DNA from: Xylophilus sp. GOD-11R
GTDB lineage: Bacteria > Pseudomonadota > Gammaproteobacteria > Burkholderiales > Burkholderiaceae_C
Direction: 5' to 3'
Length of the DNA stretch: 64,000 nt
NCBI RefSeq assembly: GCF_033546935.1
Contig: NZ_CP137854.1
Span: forward strand, 1,054,001 to 1,118,000
Below, piece by piece: positions 20,258 to 29,877 of this stretch. The notes beneath the pieces are model-generated. The model was not told where the DNA came from. It worked only from the letters and a program-made list of their open reading frames with translations, and did no database searches. The first letter of the stretch is position 1. Every line of letters begins with the position of its first letter. The position numbers and the translations under genes were made by a program.

Positions 20258-21388
20258 ATGCAGCTGATTCCCTTCGACGAAGTACGACTGCAGGTGGTCG
20301 CGGGCGCGGCGCTGCCGTGGGATGTGCGCACCGCCAGCGGCGAGCTGCTGCTGGCACGCGGGCAGGTGGTGCGCGACATCGGCATGGCCGACGCGTTGCA
20401 GGCGCGTGGCGCTTTCGTCGACATCGCGGTGCCCGGCATGGGCGATGCGGAAGACGGCCCGGACTATCAGGACGACACCCTGCCCAACCGCTGGCTCACG
20501 CTCGAAGCCCGCATCGGTGGCCTGTTGCGCGCGCCGGGCGACGGACTGTTTCTGGCGCGGCTTCGGCAGGCGCTGGCTTCGGTCGTGTCGACCGCGCAGG
20601 AGCATTCGGACGAGCTGGTCTACCTGATCCTGCGCCACGACCACACGCGGCTCAACAACTACGGCGTGGCCCACGCGCTGCATTGCGCGGCCCTGTGCGC
20701 GGTGCTGGCGCAGCGCATCGGCTGGAGCGGCACGCGCTGCGTGAGCCTGGTCGGCGCGGCGCTGACGATGAACATGTCCATCCTCGACCTGCAGGGCCGG
20801 CTGGCCTCCGAAGGCGTGCCGCCGACCGAGGCCGAGCGCGAGGAGATCGCCCAGCATCCGCTGGCCAGCGCCCGCATGCTGCGTGCTGCAGGATTGAGCG
20901 ATGCCGAATGGCTGCTGGCGGTGGAGCAGCACCACGAGGTGCATGGCGGTGGCGGCTATCCGAACAGGGTCGAGGGGCCGAGCGAGATGTCGCAGCTGCT
21001 GCGGCTGGTGGACATCTTCACCGCCAAGCACAGCCCGCGTACCGGACGCGGCCCGCTGCCGGCGCACCAGGCCGCGCGCGAGCTGTTCCTGCAGAGCCGC
21101 AACGATCCGTTCGCCAGCATCCTCATCAAGGAGCTGGGCATTTATCCGCCGGGCTGCTTCGTGCTGCTGGCCGGCGGCGAGACGGCGGTGGTGACCCACG
21201 TGGGCGAGAGCGCCCGTACGCCGAAGGTGGCGGTGATCATCAACCGCCACGGCGAGGCGCTGATGCAGCCGCTGCGGCGCGATACGGCGCTGCCGCAGTT
21301 CGCGATTCAGAAGACGGTGCCGGATCGCCTGGTGCGGGTGGCGGTGTCGGCCGATGTGCTGTATGGCCGGCGGCCGACGTATCTTTAG
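20258..21388 (+). CDS. HD-GYP-like protein with a degenerate HD dyad
   Basis: The protein has 376 aa. The N-terminal 110 residues form a DUF3391-like or PilZ-like lead domain of uncertain class. Residues about 115-300 align with HD-GYP cyclic-di-GMP phosphodiesterases: first His in NYGVAHALHCAAL, His of AQHPLASARML, and EQHHEVHGGGGYP (residues 223-235). The diagnostic metal-binding HD in GALLHDIGK is replaced by GAALTMNMSI (M171-N172), and the DG before GYP reads HG. Loss of the dyad predicts loss of phosphodiesterase activity, so it may sense c-di-GMP or act as a scaffold. The ATG at 20258 begins right at the conserved MQLIPFDEVRL start. Confidence 0.85.
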   Translation: MQLIPFDEVRLQVVAGAALPWDVRTASGELLLARGQVVRDIGMADALQARGAFVDIAVPGMGDAEDGPDYQDDTLPNRWLTLEARIGGLLRAPGDGLFLARLRQALASVVSTAQEHSDELVYLILRHDHTRLNNYGVAHALHCAALCAVLAQRIGWSGTRCVSLVGAALTMNMSILDLQGRLASEGVPPTEAEREEIAQHPLASARMLRAAGLSDAEWLLAVEQHHEVHGGGGYPNRVEGPSEMSQLLRLVDIFTAKHSPRTGRGPLPAHQAARELFLQSRNDPFASILIKELGIYPPGCFVLLAGGETAVVTHVGESARTPKVAVIINRHGEALMQPLRRDTALPQFAIQKTVPDRLVRVAVSADVLYGRRPTYL

Positions 21389-21585
21389 CCCCTCGGCTTT
21401 TTCACTTCGCTTCGCTGCGTGTAAACGCCATCCCCCGCGGGGATGGCTTCGCCGAGTCCAGGCAAACCCTGGCCTGCCTCTACGGGGATATGAGCGGTTT
21501 CATGGTGCTGCGCCCACCGTCTTGCCGCATTGACCGGCGCGGGTTTCGACGGCGCGCCCGGAGGCGATTGCGTTGGAAGCGGCGC

Positions 21586-21993
21586 TCAGGCGATGTCGCC
21601 GTTCTGGTAGTACCAGCGGCCGTCTTCGCGCACGAAACGGCTCTTTTCCTGAAGACGGTGTGCTCTGCCACTCGCATCGCGTTGGCGGGCGACGAATGTG
21701 ACTTCGGCATGGTCGGTGTCGATTGGCCGAAACGACTTCACCTCCAGTCCCAACCACCGGGTGCCCGGGTCGAATTCGACCGTCGCGGGGCGGAAATCCG
21801 GGTGCCAGGTGGCCAGCAGATAGGCCTCGCGCTCCAGCACGAAGGCGCTGTAGCGCGAACGCATGAGGGCTTGGGCGTCGGGGGCGGGGGCATCGTCGAA
21901 GTGTTCCAGCCAACGGCCGCAGCAGTCGCGGTAGGGCAGGGGGCGGCCTCGTGCGTCGGGTCGACCGCAGGAGCAGGGATCGGTGTCTTTCAT
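21586..21993 (-). CDS. YchJ-like UPF0225 family protein with SEC-C-type cysteines
   Basis: The protein has 135 aa from the ATG at 21993. The start MKDTDPCSCGRP followed by YRDCCGRWLEH is the YchJ/SEC-C-like metal-binding motif (CxC...CC). The remainder is an NTF2-like fold with LMRSRYSAFVLEREAYLLAT, WLGLEV and a closing REDGRWYYQNGDI. The function of the family is not established; the cysteines probably bind zinc. It stands alone on the minus strand, next to the GC hairpin at about 21430. Confidence 0.85.
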   Translation of the reverse strand: MKDTDPCSCGRPDARGRPLPYRDCCGRWLEHFDDAPAPDAQALMRSRYSAFVLEREAYLLATWHPDFRPATVEFDPGTRWLGLEVKSFRPIDTDHAEVTFVARQRDASGRAHRLQEKSRFVREDGRWYYQNGDIA

Positions 21994-22120
21994 GGGGCGG
22001 GCGGCGCGGCGGCCGCGTCGGGGGTGTGGTGTCGGATGAGGAGATCGTGCCGGAAAACGCCGTCGAATAAATCGACGACCGCGCGCACCCGGGCCGCCTG
22101 CCGCGCGCTGCGCAAGAAGC

Positions 22121-22569
22121 TTGCTCGGCCTGGCTTTGCTGGCCTTGCCGGCGCAGGCGGCCCAACCCCTGCAGCGCTCGGCCGCCGTGCAGGACGGGCC
22201 GGGTGATGCGGTCGAGCAATGGCTGCAGGCGGTCGACAGCGGCGATGCCGCCGCCATGGAACGTCTGAACGACGACGCCACGATGGCCTACACCCTCACC
22301 GACAACGCGCTGCACGGCCGCGCCACGATCGTCGGCGGCTACCGCGACATGTTCAGCAAGTACCGCGCGCATGCCACGATTTCGGACGCCCATTGCTGCA
22401 CAGCGGCGAAGTCCTGGTTTCGTGGGGACTATTCACCCTCGAACTGCAACCGCGCGAGGGCGGCGATATGGTCCGGCTCCAGGGCCGCTTCTCCGATGTG
22501 GCGCGCCGCGCGGCCGAAGGCTGGCGCTACGTGGTGGACCACGCTTCGCTGTTGCCCGAGGCGCCGTGA
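22121..22569 (+). pseudogene. Exported NTF2-like/DUF4440 protein, frameshifted
   Basis: Two reading frames together give one exported NTF2-fold protein. The first has a hydrophobic leader (LLGLALLALPAQA) and then DAVEQWLQAVDSGDAAAMERL to FSKYRAHATISDAH. The second, after a break near 22,390, continues HSGEVLVSWGLFTLELQ to RFSDVARRAAEGWRYVVDHASLLP. No ATG precedes the leader in frame; RALRKK upstream looks like the lost n-region in another frame. Start and middle are therefore both damaged. The intact family binds small ligands in the periplasm, function mostly unknown. The first frame reads on without a stop into the next gene, which is coincidence. Confidence 0.75.
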
Positions 22570-22612
22570 CCGGCCGGTTTTCGCTTTCCTGTCTTCACTA
22601 CAAAAGTCGCAT

Positions 22613-23683
22613 ATGACCACCCTGTTTTCCCCGCTGCAGATGGGCGCGCTGTCGCTCAAGAACCGCATCGTGATGGCCCCGCTGACCCGCACCCGCGCGA
22701 TCGGCCCGGGCCGCGTGCCCAACCGCCTCATGGCCGACTACTACGCCCAGCGGGCCGGCGCCGGCCTGATCCTGAGCGAGGCCACCTCGGTCACGCCGAT
22801 GGGCGTGGGTTACCCGCGCACGCCGGGCATCTGGTCGGACGAGCAGGTGCAAGGCTGGAAGCTGGTGACCGACGCGGTGCACGCGGCCGGCGGCCTGATC
22901 GTGCTGCAGCTCTGGCACGTGGGCCGCATCTCCAGCCCCGACTATCTGGACGGCCGCACCCCGGTGGCGCCGAGCGCGATCGCGCCCCAGGGCCATGTCA
23001 GCCTGATCCGCCCGCAGCAGGCCTATGTGCAGCCGCGTGCGCTGGAGCTCGCCGAGATCGCCGAGGTGGTGGAGGCCTACCGCGTGGGCGCGGCCAACGC
23101 CAAGCGCGCCGGCTTCGACGGCGTGCAGCTGCACGGCGCCAACGGCTATCTGCTCGACCAGTTCCTGCAGGACGGCACCAACCGCCGCACCGACGCCTAC
23201 GGCGGCTCCATCGAGAACCGTGCCCGCCTGCTGCTGGAGGCGACCGACGCGGCCATCTCGGTGTGGGGCGCCGACCGTGTCGGCATGCACCTGGCGCCGC
23301 GCGCCGACTCGCACGACATGGGTGATTCGGACCTGGCGGCCACCTTCGGCTACGTGGCGCGCGAACTCGGCCGCCGTGGCATCGCCTTCATCGCCGCACG
23401 CGAGTCGCAGGCCGCGCCGCGCCTGGGGCCGCAGCTCAAGGCGGCGTTCGGCGGCGCCTACATCGCCAACGAAGGTCTGGACCAGGCGGCCGGCCAGAAG
23501 CTGCTGGACGCGGGCGAGGCTGACGCGGTGGCCTACGGCAAGCTGTTCATCGCCAACCCGGACCTGCCGGCGCGCTTCGAGGCTGGCGCGCCGCTCAATG
23601 CCTGGGATGCCGGCACCTTCTACGCCGAAGGCGCGCATGGCTTTACCGACTACCCGGCGCTGAGCGAAACCGCCGCCGCCTGA
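22613..23683 (+). CDS. Old Yellow Enzyme family NADH:flavin oxidoreductase
   Basis: The protein has 356 aa and is an FMN-dependent ene-reductase with a TIM barrel. MTTLFSPLQMGALSLKNRIV starts at the ATG at 22613. MAPLTRTRA carries the FMN-contacting Thr of classical OYEs. LHGANGYLLDQFLQ supplies the His/Asn pair that binds the substrate carbonyl or nitro group. NRRTDAYGGSIENR and the late ADAVAYGKLFIANPDL phosphate-binding block are typical. It reduces activated C=C bonds or nitro groups (NemA/xenobiotic-reductase type) in the cytoplasm. The convergent thiolase ends 13 bp away, so no operon partner is visible. Confidence 0.93.
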   Translation: MTTLFSPLQMGALSLKNRIVMAPLTRTRAIGPGRVPNRLMADYYAQRAGAGLILSEATSVTPMGVGYPRTPGIWSDEQVQGWKLVTDAVHAAGGLIVLQLWHVGRISSPDYLDGRTPVAPSAIAPQGHVSLIRPQQAYVQPRALELAEIAEVVEAYRVGAANAKRAGFDGVQLHGANGYLLDQFLQDGTNRRTDAYGGSIENRARLLLEATDAAISVWGADRVGMHLAPRADSHDMGDSDLAATFGYVARELGRRGIAFIAARESQAAPRLGPQLKAAFGGAYIANEGLDQAAGQKLLDAGEADAVAYGKLFIANPDLPARFEAGAPLNAWDAGTFYAEGAHGFTDYPALSETAAA

Positions 23684-23696
23684 GCGGCCCGCGTCG

Positions 23697-24887
<1,191 letters not shown>

Positions 24888-24957
24888 GGTTTTTGTCTCC
24901 TTGTTTCTGGTTGACCGACGCGATTTGCAAGCGCCGCCGATGCGAACGCGGCGGGGA

Positions 24958-25650
24958 CTAGCCTGCGCGGCGCTTCAGGGCGATGCGCTCCAGCGCTGCG
25001 AGGTAGAGCCCGTCGAGCGAGTCCCCGCCCGACACGCGCAGCCCCAGGTCTTGCAGCAGACCGTCGTGCACGCCGAAGGCCCAACCGTGTACCGATACCT
25101 TCTGGCCGCGCGCCCAGGCGTCGAGCATGACGGTGCTGACGCAGACGTTGACCACCTGTTCGATCACGTTCAGGTCGCACAGCGCATCGGCGCGCTGGCC
25201 TTCGGGCAGGCCTTCGATGAGGGTGCGGTGCCGGTCGCGGGTGCTCTGGATGTGGCGCAGCCAGTTGTCGGCCAGGCCGATGCGGGCGCCTTCGAGCGCA
25301 GCCTGTACGCCGGAACAGCCGTAGTGGCCGACGACCATGATGTGCTCGACCTTCAGCCGTTCCACCGCGAACTGGATCGCCGACAGGGCGTTGAGGTCGG
25401 AGTGCACCACGATGTTGGCGACGTTGCGGTGCACGAAGACTTCGCCCGGCTCCAGGCCGGTGATCTGGTTGGCCGGCACGCGGCTGTCGGAGCAGCCGAT
25501 CCACATGTACTTGGGCGTCTGCTGCTTGACCAGGCCGGAGAAGAAGTTGGGACGATCGCGCAACATCTGCGCGGCCCACTGGCGGTTGTGGGTGAACAGG
25601 TCGTCGATGGTGGGCGCGGTCGGGGCGGTCGGTGGAGTTGGTGCGTTCAT
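24958..25650 (-). CDS. can: Beta-class carbonic anhydrase
   Basis: The protein has 230 aa. Zinc ligands and the catalytic Asp/Arg dyad are complete: C53-S-D55-S-R57, and H109-Y-G-C112. It interconverts CO2 and bicarbonate. The N-terminus has a short Pro/Thr-Ala repeat (PTPPTAPTAPT) before the usual IDDLFTHNRQWA start. It overlaps the MerR regulator by 4 bp (ATGA) and is followed by a thiolase. A carbonic anhydrase in such a setting could supply bicarbonate to a biotin carboxylase such as methylcrotonyl-CoA carboxylase, but no carboxylase gene is present here. Confidence 0.94.
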   Translation of the reverse strand: MNAPTPPTAPTAPTIDDLFTHNRQWAAQMLRDRPNFFSGLVKQQTPKYMWIGCSDSRVPANQITGLEPGEVFVHRNVANIVVHSDLNALSAIQFAVERLKVEHIMVVGHYGCSGVQAALEGARIGLADNWLRHIQSTRDRHRTLIEGLPEGQRADALCDLNVIEQVVNVCVSTVMLDAWARGQKVSVHGWAFGVHDGLLQDLGLRVSGGDSLDGLYLAALERIALKRRAG

Positions 25651-26078
25651 GTTTCTAGGGTTGAAGTGTTGCGCTGCGCCTTGGCCAGCTGGCCGCGTGC
25701 CTTGCGTTCGCGGGCGCGGATCTCGTCGATGTCGGTCTGCAGTTCCGCCATGCGTGCCTCGAGTTCCCCGCGATGCGCGGCCAGCAGTTCGAGCAGGCGT
25801 TGCAGCTGCGCGGCGGTGTCCTGCGGGCCGTCGTACATGTCGAGCAGCTCGCGCGCTTCGGTCAGGCTCAGGCCCAGGCGCTTGGCGCGCAGCGTGAGCA
25901 TGAGCCGGGCGCGGTCGCGTGCGCTGTAGACCCGGGTCCGGCTATTGGCGCCCTGGCGGGCAGGCTGGATCAGCCCGACGTCTTCGTAGAAACGGATCGC
26001 GCGGGTGGTCAGGTCGAACTCGCGGGCGAGCTCGCCGATGGAGTAGGTGACGACGACGGCCTGCTGGGTGGACGGCAC
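25647..26078 (-). CDS. MerR-family regulator, LiuR-like
   Basis: The protein has 143 aa. Residues about 11-80 are a MerR winged-helix domain: YSIGELAREFDLTTRAIRFY, then EDVGLIQPARQG and VYSARDRARL. A coiled-coil dimerisation helix follows (QLLELLAAHRGELEARMAEL pattern). There are no metal-binding cysteines, so it is not a classical MerR/CueR metal sensor. It most resembles LiuR/MmsR-type regulators of branched-chain catabolism. It is first in the unit with can and the thiolase. A segment with tgacgtcaacgtca-like symmetry just upstream (about 26112-26125) could be its operator. Confidence 0.85.
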   Translation of the reverse strand: MPSTQQAVVVTYSIGELAREFDLTTRAIRFYEDVGLIQPARQGANSRTRVYSARDRARLMLTLRAKRLGLSLTEARELLDMYDGPQDTAAQLQRLLELLAAHRGELEARMAELQTDIDEIRARERKARGQLAKAQRNTSTLET

Positions 26079-26111
26079 GGGGGCTTTCGGCGGTGCTGGG
26101 CCGCTATTTTA

Positions 26112-26125
26112 CTTTGACGTCAACG
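26112..26125. promoter_or_regulatory. Possible MerR operator (inverted repeat)
   Basis: The sequence ttgacgtcaacgtc, within actttgacgtcaacgtcatt, lies 34 bp upstream of the MerR-family start. It contains overlapping TGACGTCA and AACGTC elements, that is, dyads centred on ACGT. Liu-type MerR regulators bind such TTGACGTnAACGTCAA-like dyads between promoter elements, which makes this a fair operator candidate for the regulator's own operon. Confidence 0.55.
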
Positions 26126-26170
26126 TCATTCCGAATCGGTGCCGGCCCGGGGGGGGGCAGGCCCTGGGTT

Positions 26171-26809
26171 TCAGCTCGACGGTGGTCCGCCGGCCTCGCG
26201 CATCGCCTGGGCGACTTCGGGATGCGCGTTGCGGTCCAGGCCGTCGGCGGCGCCGAGGCGGTCGCGGGTTTCCTTGTTCTGGCTGAGCTTGTACTTGCCG
26301 ACGATGCGCTCGATGTCGATCTCGATGCCGACGATGGCCCGGAGCATGCCGTCGATGAAGTCGGTCGCGGAATCGCCCATGCGCCAGGGCCGGGGCTCGG
26401 ATGCTTCGTGGGCGCGAGTGAGCCGGGCGACGACGCCGCGCACGAACTTCTCGTCGTCGCGAAAACGCAGGCGGCCGTGTACATGCACCACCCGGTAGTT
26501 CCAGGTGGGCACCTGGCGATGGGTCTCGTGCTTGCTCGGGTACCAGTTGGGCGAGATGTAGGCGTCGCCGGCGCGGAAGATGGCCAGCACCGGGGCGCCG
26601 TCGGGCACGTCGTGCAGCAGCGGGTTGGCGCGGGCGATGTGGGCGATCAGCCGGCCGTGCGGACCGGCGGCGGGGTCGAATTCGAAGGGCAGGTGGTTGG
26701 CGTCCGGGCCGTCCGGTCCCTGGGTGACCAGGGTGGCGAAGGGGTGCTCGCGCAGCACGCGGTGCAATTCCTGCGGGCGGCTTTCGGCGAAGTGGGGCGG
26801 GAGGTACAT
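26171..26809 (-). CDS. PaiB-like FMN-binding split-barrel protein
   Basis: The protein has 212 aa from the ATG at 26809; a GTG at 26824 would add five residues. MYLPPHFAESRPQELHRVL is the classic PaiB start. Conserved blocks include HPFATLVTQGPDGPDANHLP, GRLIAHIARANP, AGDAYISPNWYPSK and VPTWNYRVVHVHG. The family is annotated as FMN-binding negative transcriptional regulators because Bacillus PaiB affects sporulation and protease genes; heme or flavin binding is more likely than direct DNA binding. It stands alone, 92 bp downstream of the MerR start but on the same strand. Confidence 0.9.
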   Translation of the reverse strand: MYLPPHFAESRPQELHRVLREHPFATLVTQGPDGPDANHLPFEFDPAAGPHGRLIAHIARANPLLHDVPDGAPVLAIFRAGDAYISPNWYPSKHETHRQVPTWNYRVVHVHGRLRFRDDEKFVRGVVARLTRAHEASEPRPWRMGDSATDFIDGMLRAIVGIEIDIERIVGKYKLSQNKETRDRLGAADGLDRNAHPEVAQAMREAGGPPSS

Positions 26810-26897
26810 GGGTGGGGAGGGCACTGGTTGGTCCCTCTGCCGATTGTGCCCATGGGCGCTCGATGGCGCTCGACGGCGATGCAGGGCCGCGGTGGAA

Positions 26898-26943
26898 AAG
26901 GAAGCGCCCCGGTGGCTGCCCTGAAAGGGCCGCCACCGGGGCG
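26898..26943 (-). terminator. Strong hairpin downstream of TonB receptor
   Basis: CGCCCCGGTGGC (26905-26916) pairs perfectly with GCCACCGGGGCG (26932-26943), and the loop holds a second small stem (gccct/agggc). Read on the minus strand it follows the receptor stop at 26966 and is trailed by a T-rich cttccttttcc, as expected for an intrinsic terminator. Confidence 0.75.
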
Positions 26944-26965
26944 AAGGTCAGCCGGGGTCAGTTGC

Positions 26966-29191
26966 TTAGAACTCGACGCTGGCGGTCAGGCTGAAGGTGC
27001 GTGGGGCGCCCAGTACCAGATAGCCGGAACCGGAGTAACCGCCGACCGATGCCCAGTAGTTGCGGTCGGCCAGGTTGTCGACGCGGCCCCGGATGGTGAC
27101 CAGCTTGCCCTGCACGGCCGTGGTGTAGCGGGCGCCGGCGTCGATGCGGGTCCAGCCGGGCACGCGCAGGTTGTTGGCCGAATCGGCGTAGCTGCTCTTG
27201 TTGGCGGTGACGCGGGCGTTGACCGCGAGACCCGGCACGAACGGGATGTCGTATTCGACATTGAAAGCGCCTTGGGCGGTCGGCACGCCGATGACGCGTT
27301 TGCCGGTGGTCGTGGCGTCGCCGGTGTTCTTCTGCTCGGTATCGAGCAGCGTCACGCCACCGAGAATGCGCAGGCCGCGCAGCGGTTCCCCGAAGGCGTT
27401 AAGCTCCACGCCCTGGTGGTTGTCCTTGCCGACAGAAGCGAAAGTGGTGCCCTGCACGATGGCCTGGCGCGGGCGGTCGGTGCTGAAGAAGGCAGCGCTG
27501 GCGCCGAGCTTGCCGCCGTCGTACTTCACGCCGACTTCCTTTTGTTTGGCGACGTAGGGCGACAGCGTCTGGCCGGCATTGCTCACCGGAACGCCGTTGG
27601 AGTTGGCGGGTGCGGTGGCGCCTGGGCTCAACTGCTCGATGTAGTTGGCATAGAGCGAGACGTCGGGGCGCAGCTTGAAGACGACACCGGCGGCCGGGCT
27701 GGTGCGGTTGGCGTCGTACTTGCCTTGACGCACGCCGGTGCCGTAGGCGTAGTCATAGGTGGTGACCTGCTGGAAGCGCGCGCCCACCGTGAACAGCAAG
27801 GTGTCGTCCAGGAAGGCCAGGGTATCGCCGAGGGCGAAGCTGCTGAGGTCCTTCTTGTTGGTGCGAACCGGGTCGGACAGCACGCCGCCGCTGCCGGCGG
27901 TGGCGCTGAACGGCGGCAGTGTGGTCAGCACCGGGTTGTAGAGGTTGGTCGTCTGCTGGTTGCCGAAATCGAAGGTGTAGGCGTTGTTGCGTTCGGAGCC
28001 GAAATAGGCGGCCGAGGCGACCAGGTTGTGCTTGACCACGCCGGTCTGGATCTTGGCGCGGATGCCGATCTCGCCGGTGCGGACCTGTTCCTGGCCGGTG
28101 TTGTCGAAGCGGTAGGTGGTGCCGTTGCCGTTGGCGTTGTTGACCATCAGGTTGCCCAGCGAGTTCGCTTCGGTGCCATTGCGGGCGCCGGCGGCGAACC
28201 AGGCGGTGACCTTGTCGTTGATGTCGTATTCGCCACGCAGCGAGCCGAAGGTGTCGCGCTCGTTGGAATAGGAGCCGGGTTGCGCCCAGTTGCGCGATGC
28301 GTTCGGCGCACCGGGCACGCTGGTCAAGCCCGACAGCGTGACGTTGGTGCGGGTGTTGCTGAGGCGATGGTCCTGGTAGCCGATGTCGGCCGACAGGCGG
28401 GCGTTGGCGCTGCGCCAGTCGAGGCCGACCGACACCACGTCGAGCTTGACCTTCTCGCGGTCGATGCCGGTGCCGCCGTCGCGGTGGGCCGCGTTGATGC
28501 GGATGCCGGTGCTGTTGTCGGGGCCGAAGCGGCGCGAGAGATCGACCGCTCCATAGAACTGGCCACCCTTGGCGCCACCGAGCGTGACCTGCGAAAGGGG
28601 CTCGTTGGTGGCGCGCTTGGGCAGCAGGTTGACCGTGCCGCCGATGCCGTCGCCGCCGGGGGTGATGCCGGTCAGGAAGGTGCTGGCGCCGTGCAGCACT
28701 TCGACGCGCTCGAAAAGTTCGGAAGAGATGTACTGGCGCGGCAGCAGGCTGTAGAGACCGTTGTAGGCGACAAAGTCGGAGCCCAGCAGGAAGCCGCGGA
28801 TGAAATAGGACTCCTGGAAGTTGCCGAAGCCCCGCGCCACGCGAATGGAAGGATCGTTCTGCAGCACGTCGCCGACGCTGCGGGCCTGCTGGTTCTGGAT
28901 CAGTTCGTTGGTGAAGCTGGTGACGGCGAAGGGCGAGTCCATGTTGTCCTGGTTGCCCAGAACGCCGACACGCCCACCGCGCGCCACCTGGCCACCGGCG
29001 TAGGGTTTGGTCAGGCCTTCGGCGGACGCGTCGGCCGACGCATTGACTGTCACTGTCTGGAGAGTGCCGGCGGTTGTCGCGGCGGCCGCCGGTGTCGCGG
29101 ATTGGGCTTGCACACCGGCAGCCGCCAGGGTCAGGAACGCCGCGACCGCGAGCGGGGTGAAGGGCGTGGAAGGTTGACGAAGGGCGTACAT
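26966..29191 (-). CDS. TonB-dependent siderophore receptor
   Basis: The protein has 741 aa from the ATG at 29191 (MYALRQPSTPFTPLAVAAF), which opens a signal peptide ending in AAGVQAQS. The plug domain (about 60-200) shows MDSPFAVTSFTNELIQNQQA, SVGDVLQNDPSIRV, ESYFIRGF and GGTVNLLPKRA. The rest is the beta-barrel, ending in the outer-membrane signature TFSLTASVEF with a C-terminal Phe. No N-terminal signalling (STN) domain is seen. The protein resembles the FhuA/FpvA/FoxA class that imports ferric siderophores using TonB energy. A possible Fur box overlaps its promoter. No siderophore synthesis or ABC import genes are adjacent. Confidence 0.93.
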   Translation of the reverse strand: MYALRQPSTPFTPLAVAAFLTLAAAGVQAQSATPAAAATTAGTLQTVTVNASADASAEGLTKPYAGGQVARGGRVGVLGNQDNMDSPFAVTSFTNELIQNQQARSVGDVLQNDPSIRVARGFGNFQESYFIRGFLLGSDFVAYNGLYSLLPRQYISSELFERVEVLHGASTFLTGITPGGDGIGGTVNLLPKRATNEPLSQVTLGGAKGGQFYGAVDLSRRFGPDNSTGIRINAAHRDGGTGIDREKVKLDVVSVGLDWRSANARLSADIGYQDHRLSNTRTNVTLSGLTSVPGAPNASRNWAQPGSYSNERDTFGSLRGEYDINDKVTAWFAAGARNGTEANSLGNLMVNNANGNGTTYRFDNTGQEQVRTGEIGIRAKIQTGVVKHNLVASAAYFGSERNNAYTFDFGNQQTTNLYNPVLTTLPPFSATAGSGGVLSDPVRTNKKDLSSFALGDTLAFLDDTLLFTVGARFQQVTTYDYAYGTGVRQGKYDANRTSPAAGVVFKLRPDVSLYANYIEQLSPGATAPANSNGVPVSNAGQTLSPYVAKQKEVGVKYDGGKLGASAAFFSTDRPRQAIVQGTTFASVGKDNHQGVELNAFGEPLRGLRILGGVTLLDTEQKNTGDATTTGKRVIGVPTAQGAFNVEYDIPFVPGLAVNARVTANKSSYADSANNLRVPGWTRIDAGARYTTAVQGKLVTIRGRVDNLADRNYWASVGGYSGSGYLVLGAPRTFSLTASVEF

Positions 29192-29226
29192 GATGGCGAG
29201 CGACGTGGTTATAGGAAAAGAACGCA

Positions 29227-29245
29227 AATGAGAATTTGTTTCATT
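29227..29245 (-). promoter_or_regulatory. Possible Fur box upstream of TonB receptor
   Basis: AATGAGAATTTGTTTCATT is a partial inverted repeat with Fur-like ATGA/TCAT ends, 36 bp upstream of the receptor start in an AT-rich patch. A TATAAC (minus strand, about 29213-29208) lies just downstream, so the box would cover the promoter. The match to the 19-bp consensus is only partial. Confidence 0.45.
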
Positions 29246-29452
29246 CTAATATTGAACGTTGTCGTTTTTTTGCCATAACTGCCGTTGTGCGTCGCGGGGA
29301 AACGCGGTGGGCGCGCGCTCAGGGACGGTGAGGACGAATCGGGGCACGACTCCTACAGGGTGCCGTGCAGGTGTCCTTCGCCAAGGCCGCTGCTCAATGC
29401 ATAGCGTGTGGGTTTCGGGCCTCTCCGGCCTGTTTGACTCCCAGGAGACCTC

Positions 29453-29794
29453 ATGAACCAAAAGACTTGGGCACTCGCCATTGCTACGGCGGCCATCGGT
29501 GCCGCGTCGCATTCGTCGGCCATGGCGCAGACCACCACCTCTGCGTCCACCGGACTGTCTTCGCCCGCCGCGCGGGACGCGCAAGGGCACGCCACCGACT
29601 CGACGACACCGATGGCCCATCCCAAAGGGTCGTCGAACAAGGCCAGTAGCGGCACCGGCATGACCACCAGCGGTAATGCGCTGAACCCTGGCTCTACCCG
29701 GACCACGACCACGCCGCCCAACACCACACCGGGCGCCGGACTGCGCAACAGCGGCGACGCGACCCCGCCCACCTCCGGCGCCGCCGGCCGCTGA
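29453..29794 (+). CDS. Small exported Ser/Thr/Pro-rich protein
   Basis: The protein has 113 aa. A good Shine-Dalgarno (caggagacctc) precedes the ATG. An N-terminal signal peptide runs to about AAIGAASHSSAMAQ. The mature 85 residues are low complexity, rich in Thr, Ser, Gly, Pro and Asn (TRTTTTPPNTTPGAG), with no folded domain or cysteines. No function can be assigned. It lies 83 bp upstream of the FAS1 lipoprotein on the same strand and may be co-expressed. Confidence 0.7.
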   Translation: MNQKTWALAIATAAIGAASHSSAMAQTTTSASTGLSSPAARDAQGHATDSTTPMAHPKGSSNKASSGTGMTTSGNALNPGSTRTTTTPPNTTPGAGLRNSGDATPPTSGAAGR

Positions 29795-29877
29795 AGCGCG
29801 GCTTTTCTGGTTGGCGTCCTGTCGGGCGAGGCATTCGCCCGACGCTCTCCCTTTCACATTCCGGAGGAAATCTTCTT

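Noticed and set aside
19337..21388. 683-codon extension of the HD-GYP-like protein
   Set aside because: The first 307 codons lie antisense to the HAD phosphatase gene; the conserved start is at 20258.
22121..23683. Single 520-codon fusion of the NTF2-like domain with the Old Yellow Enzyme
   Set aside because: The NTF2-like part changes frame near 22,390; the open frame between is chance, and the OYE has its own normal start at 22613.
26093..29278. 1,061-codon plus-strand frame across PaiB-like and TonB-receptor genes
   Set aside because: It is an antisense shadow with Val/Gly/Ala-rich low complexity; both genes on the other strand have complete family signatures.
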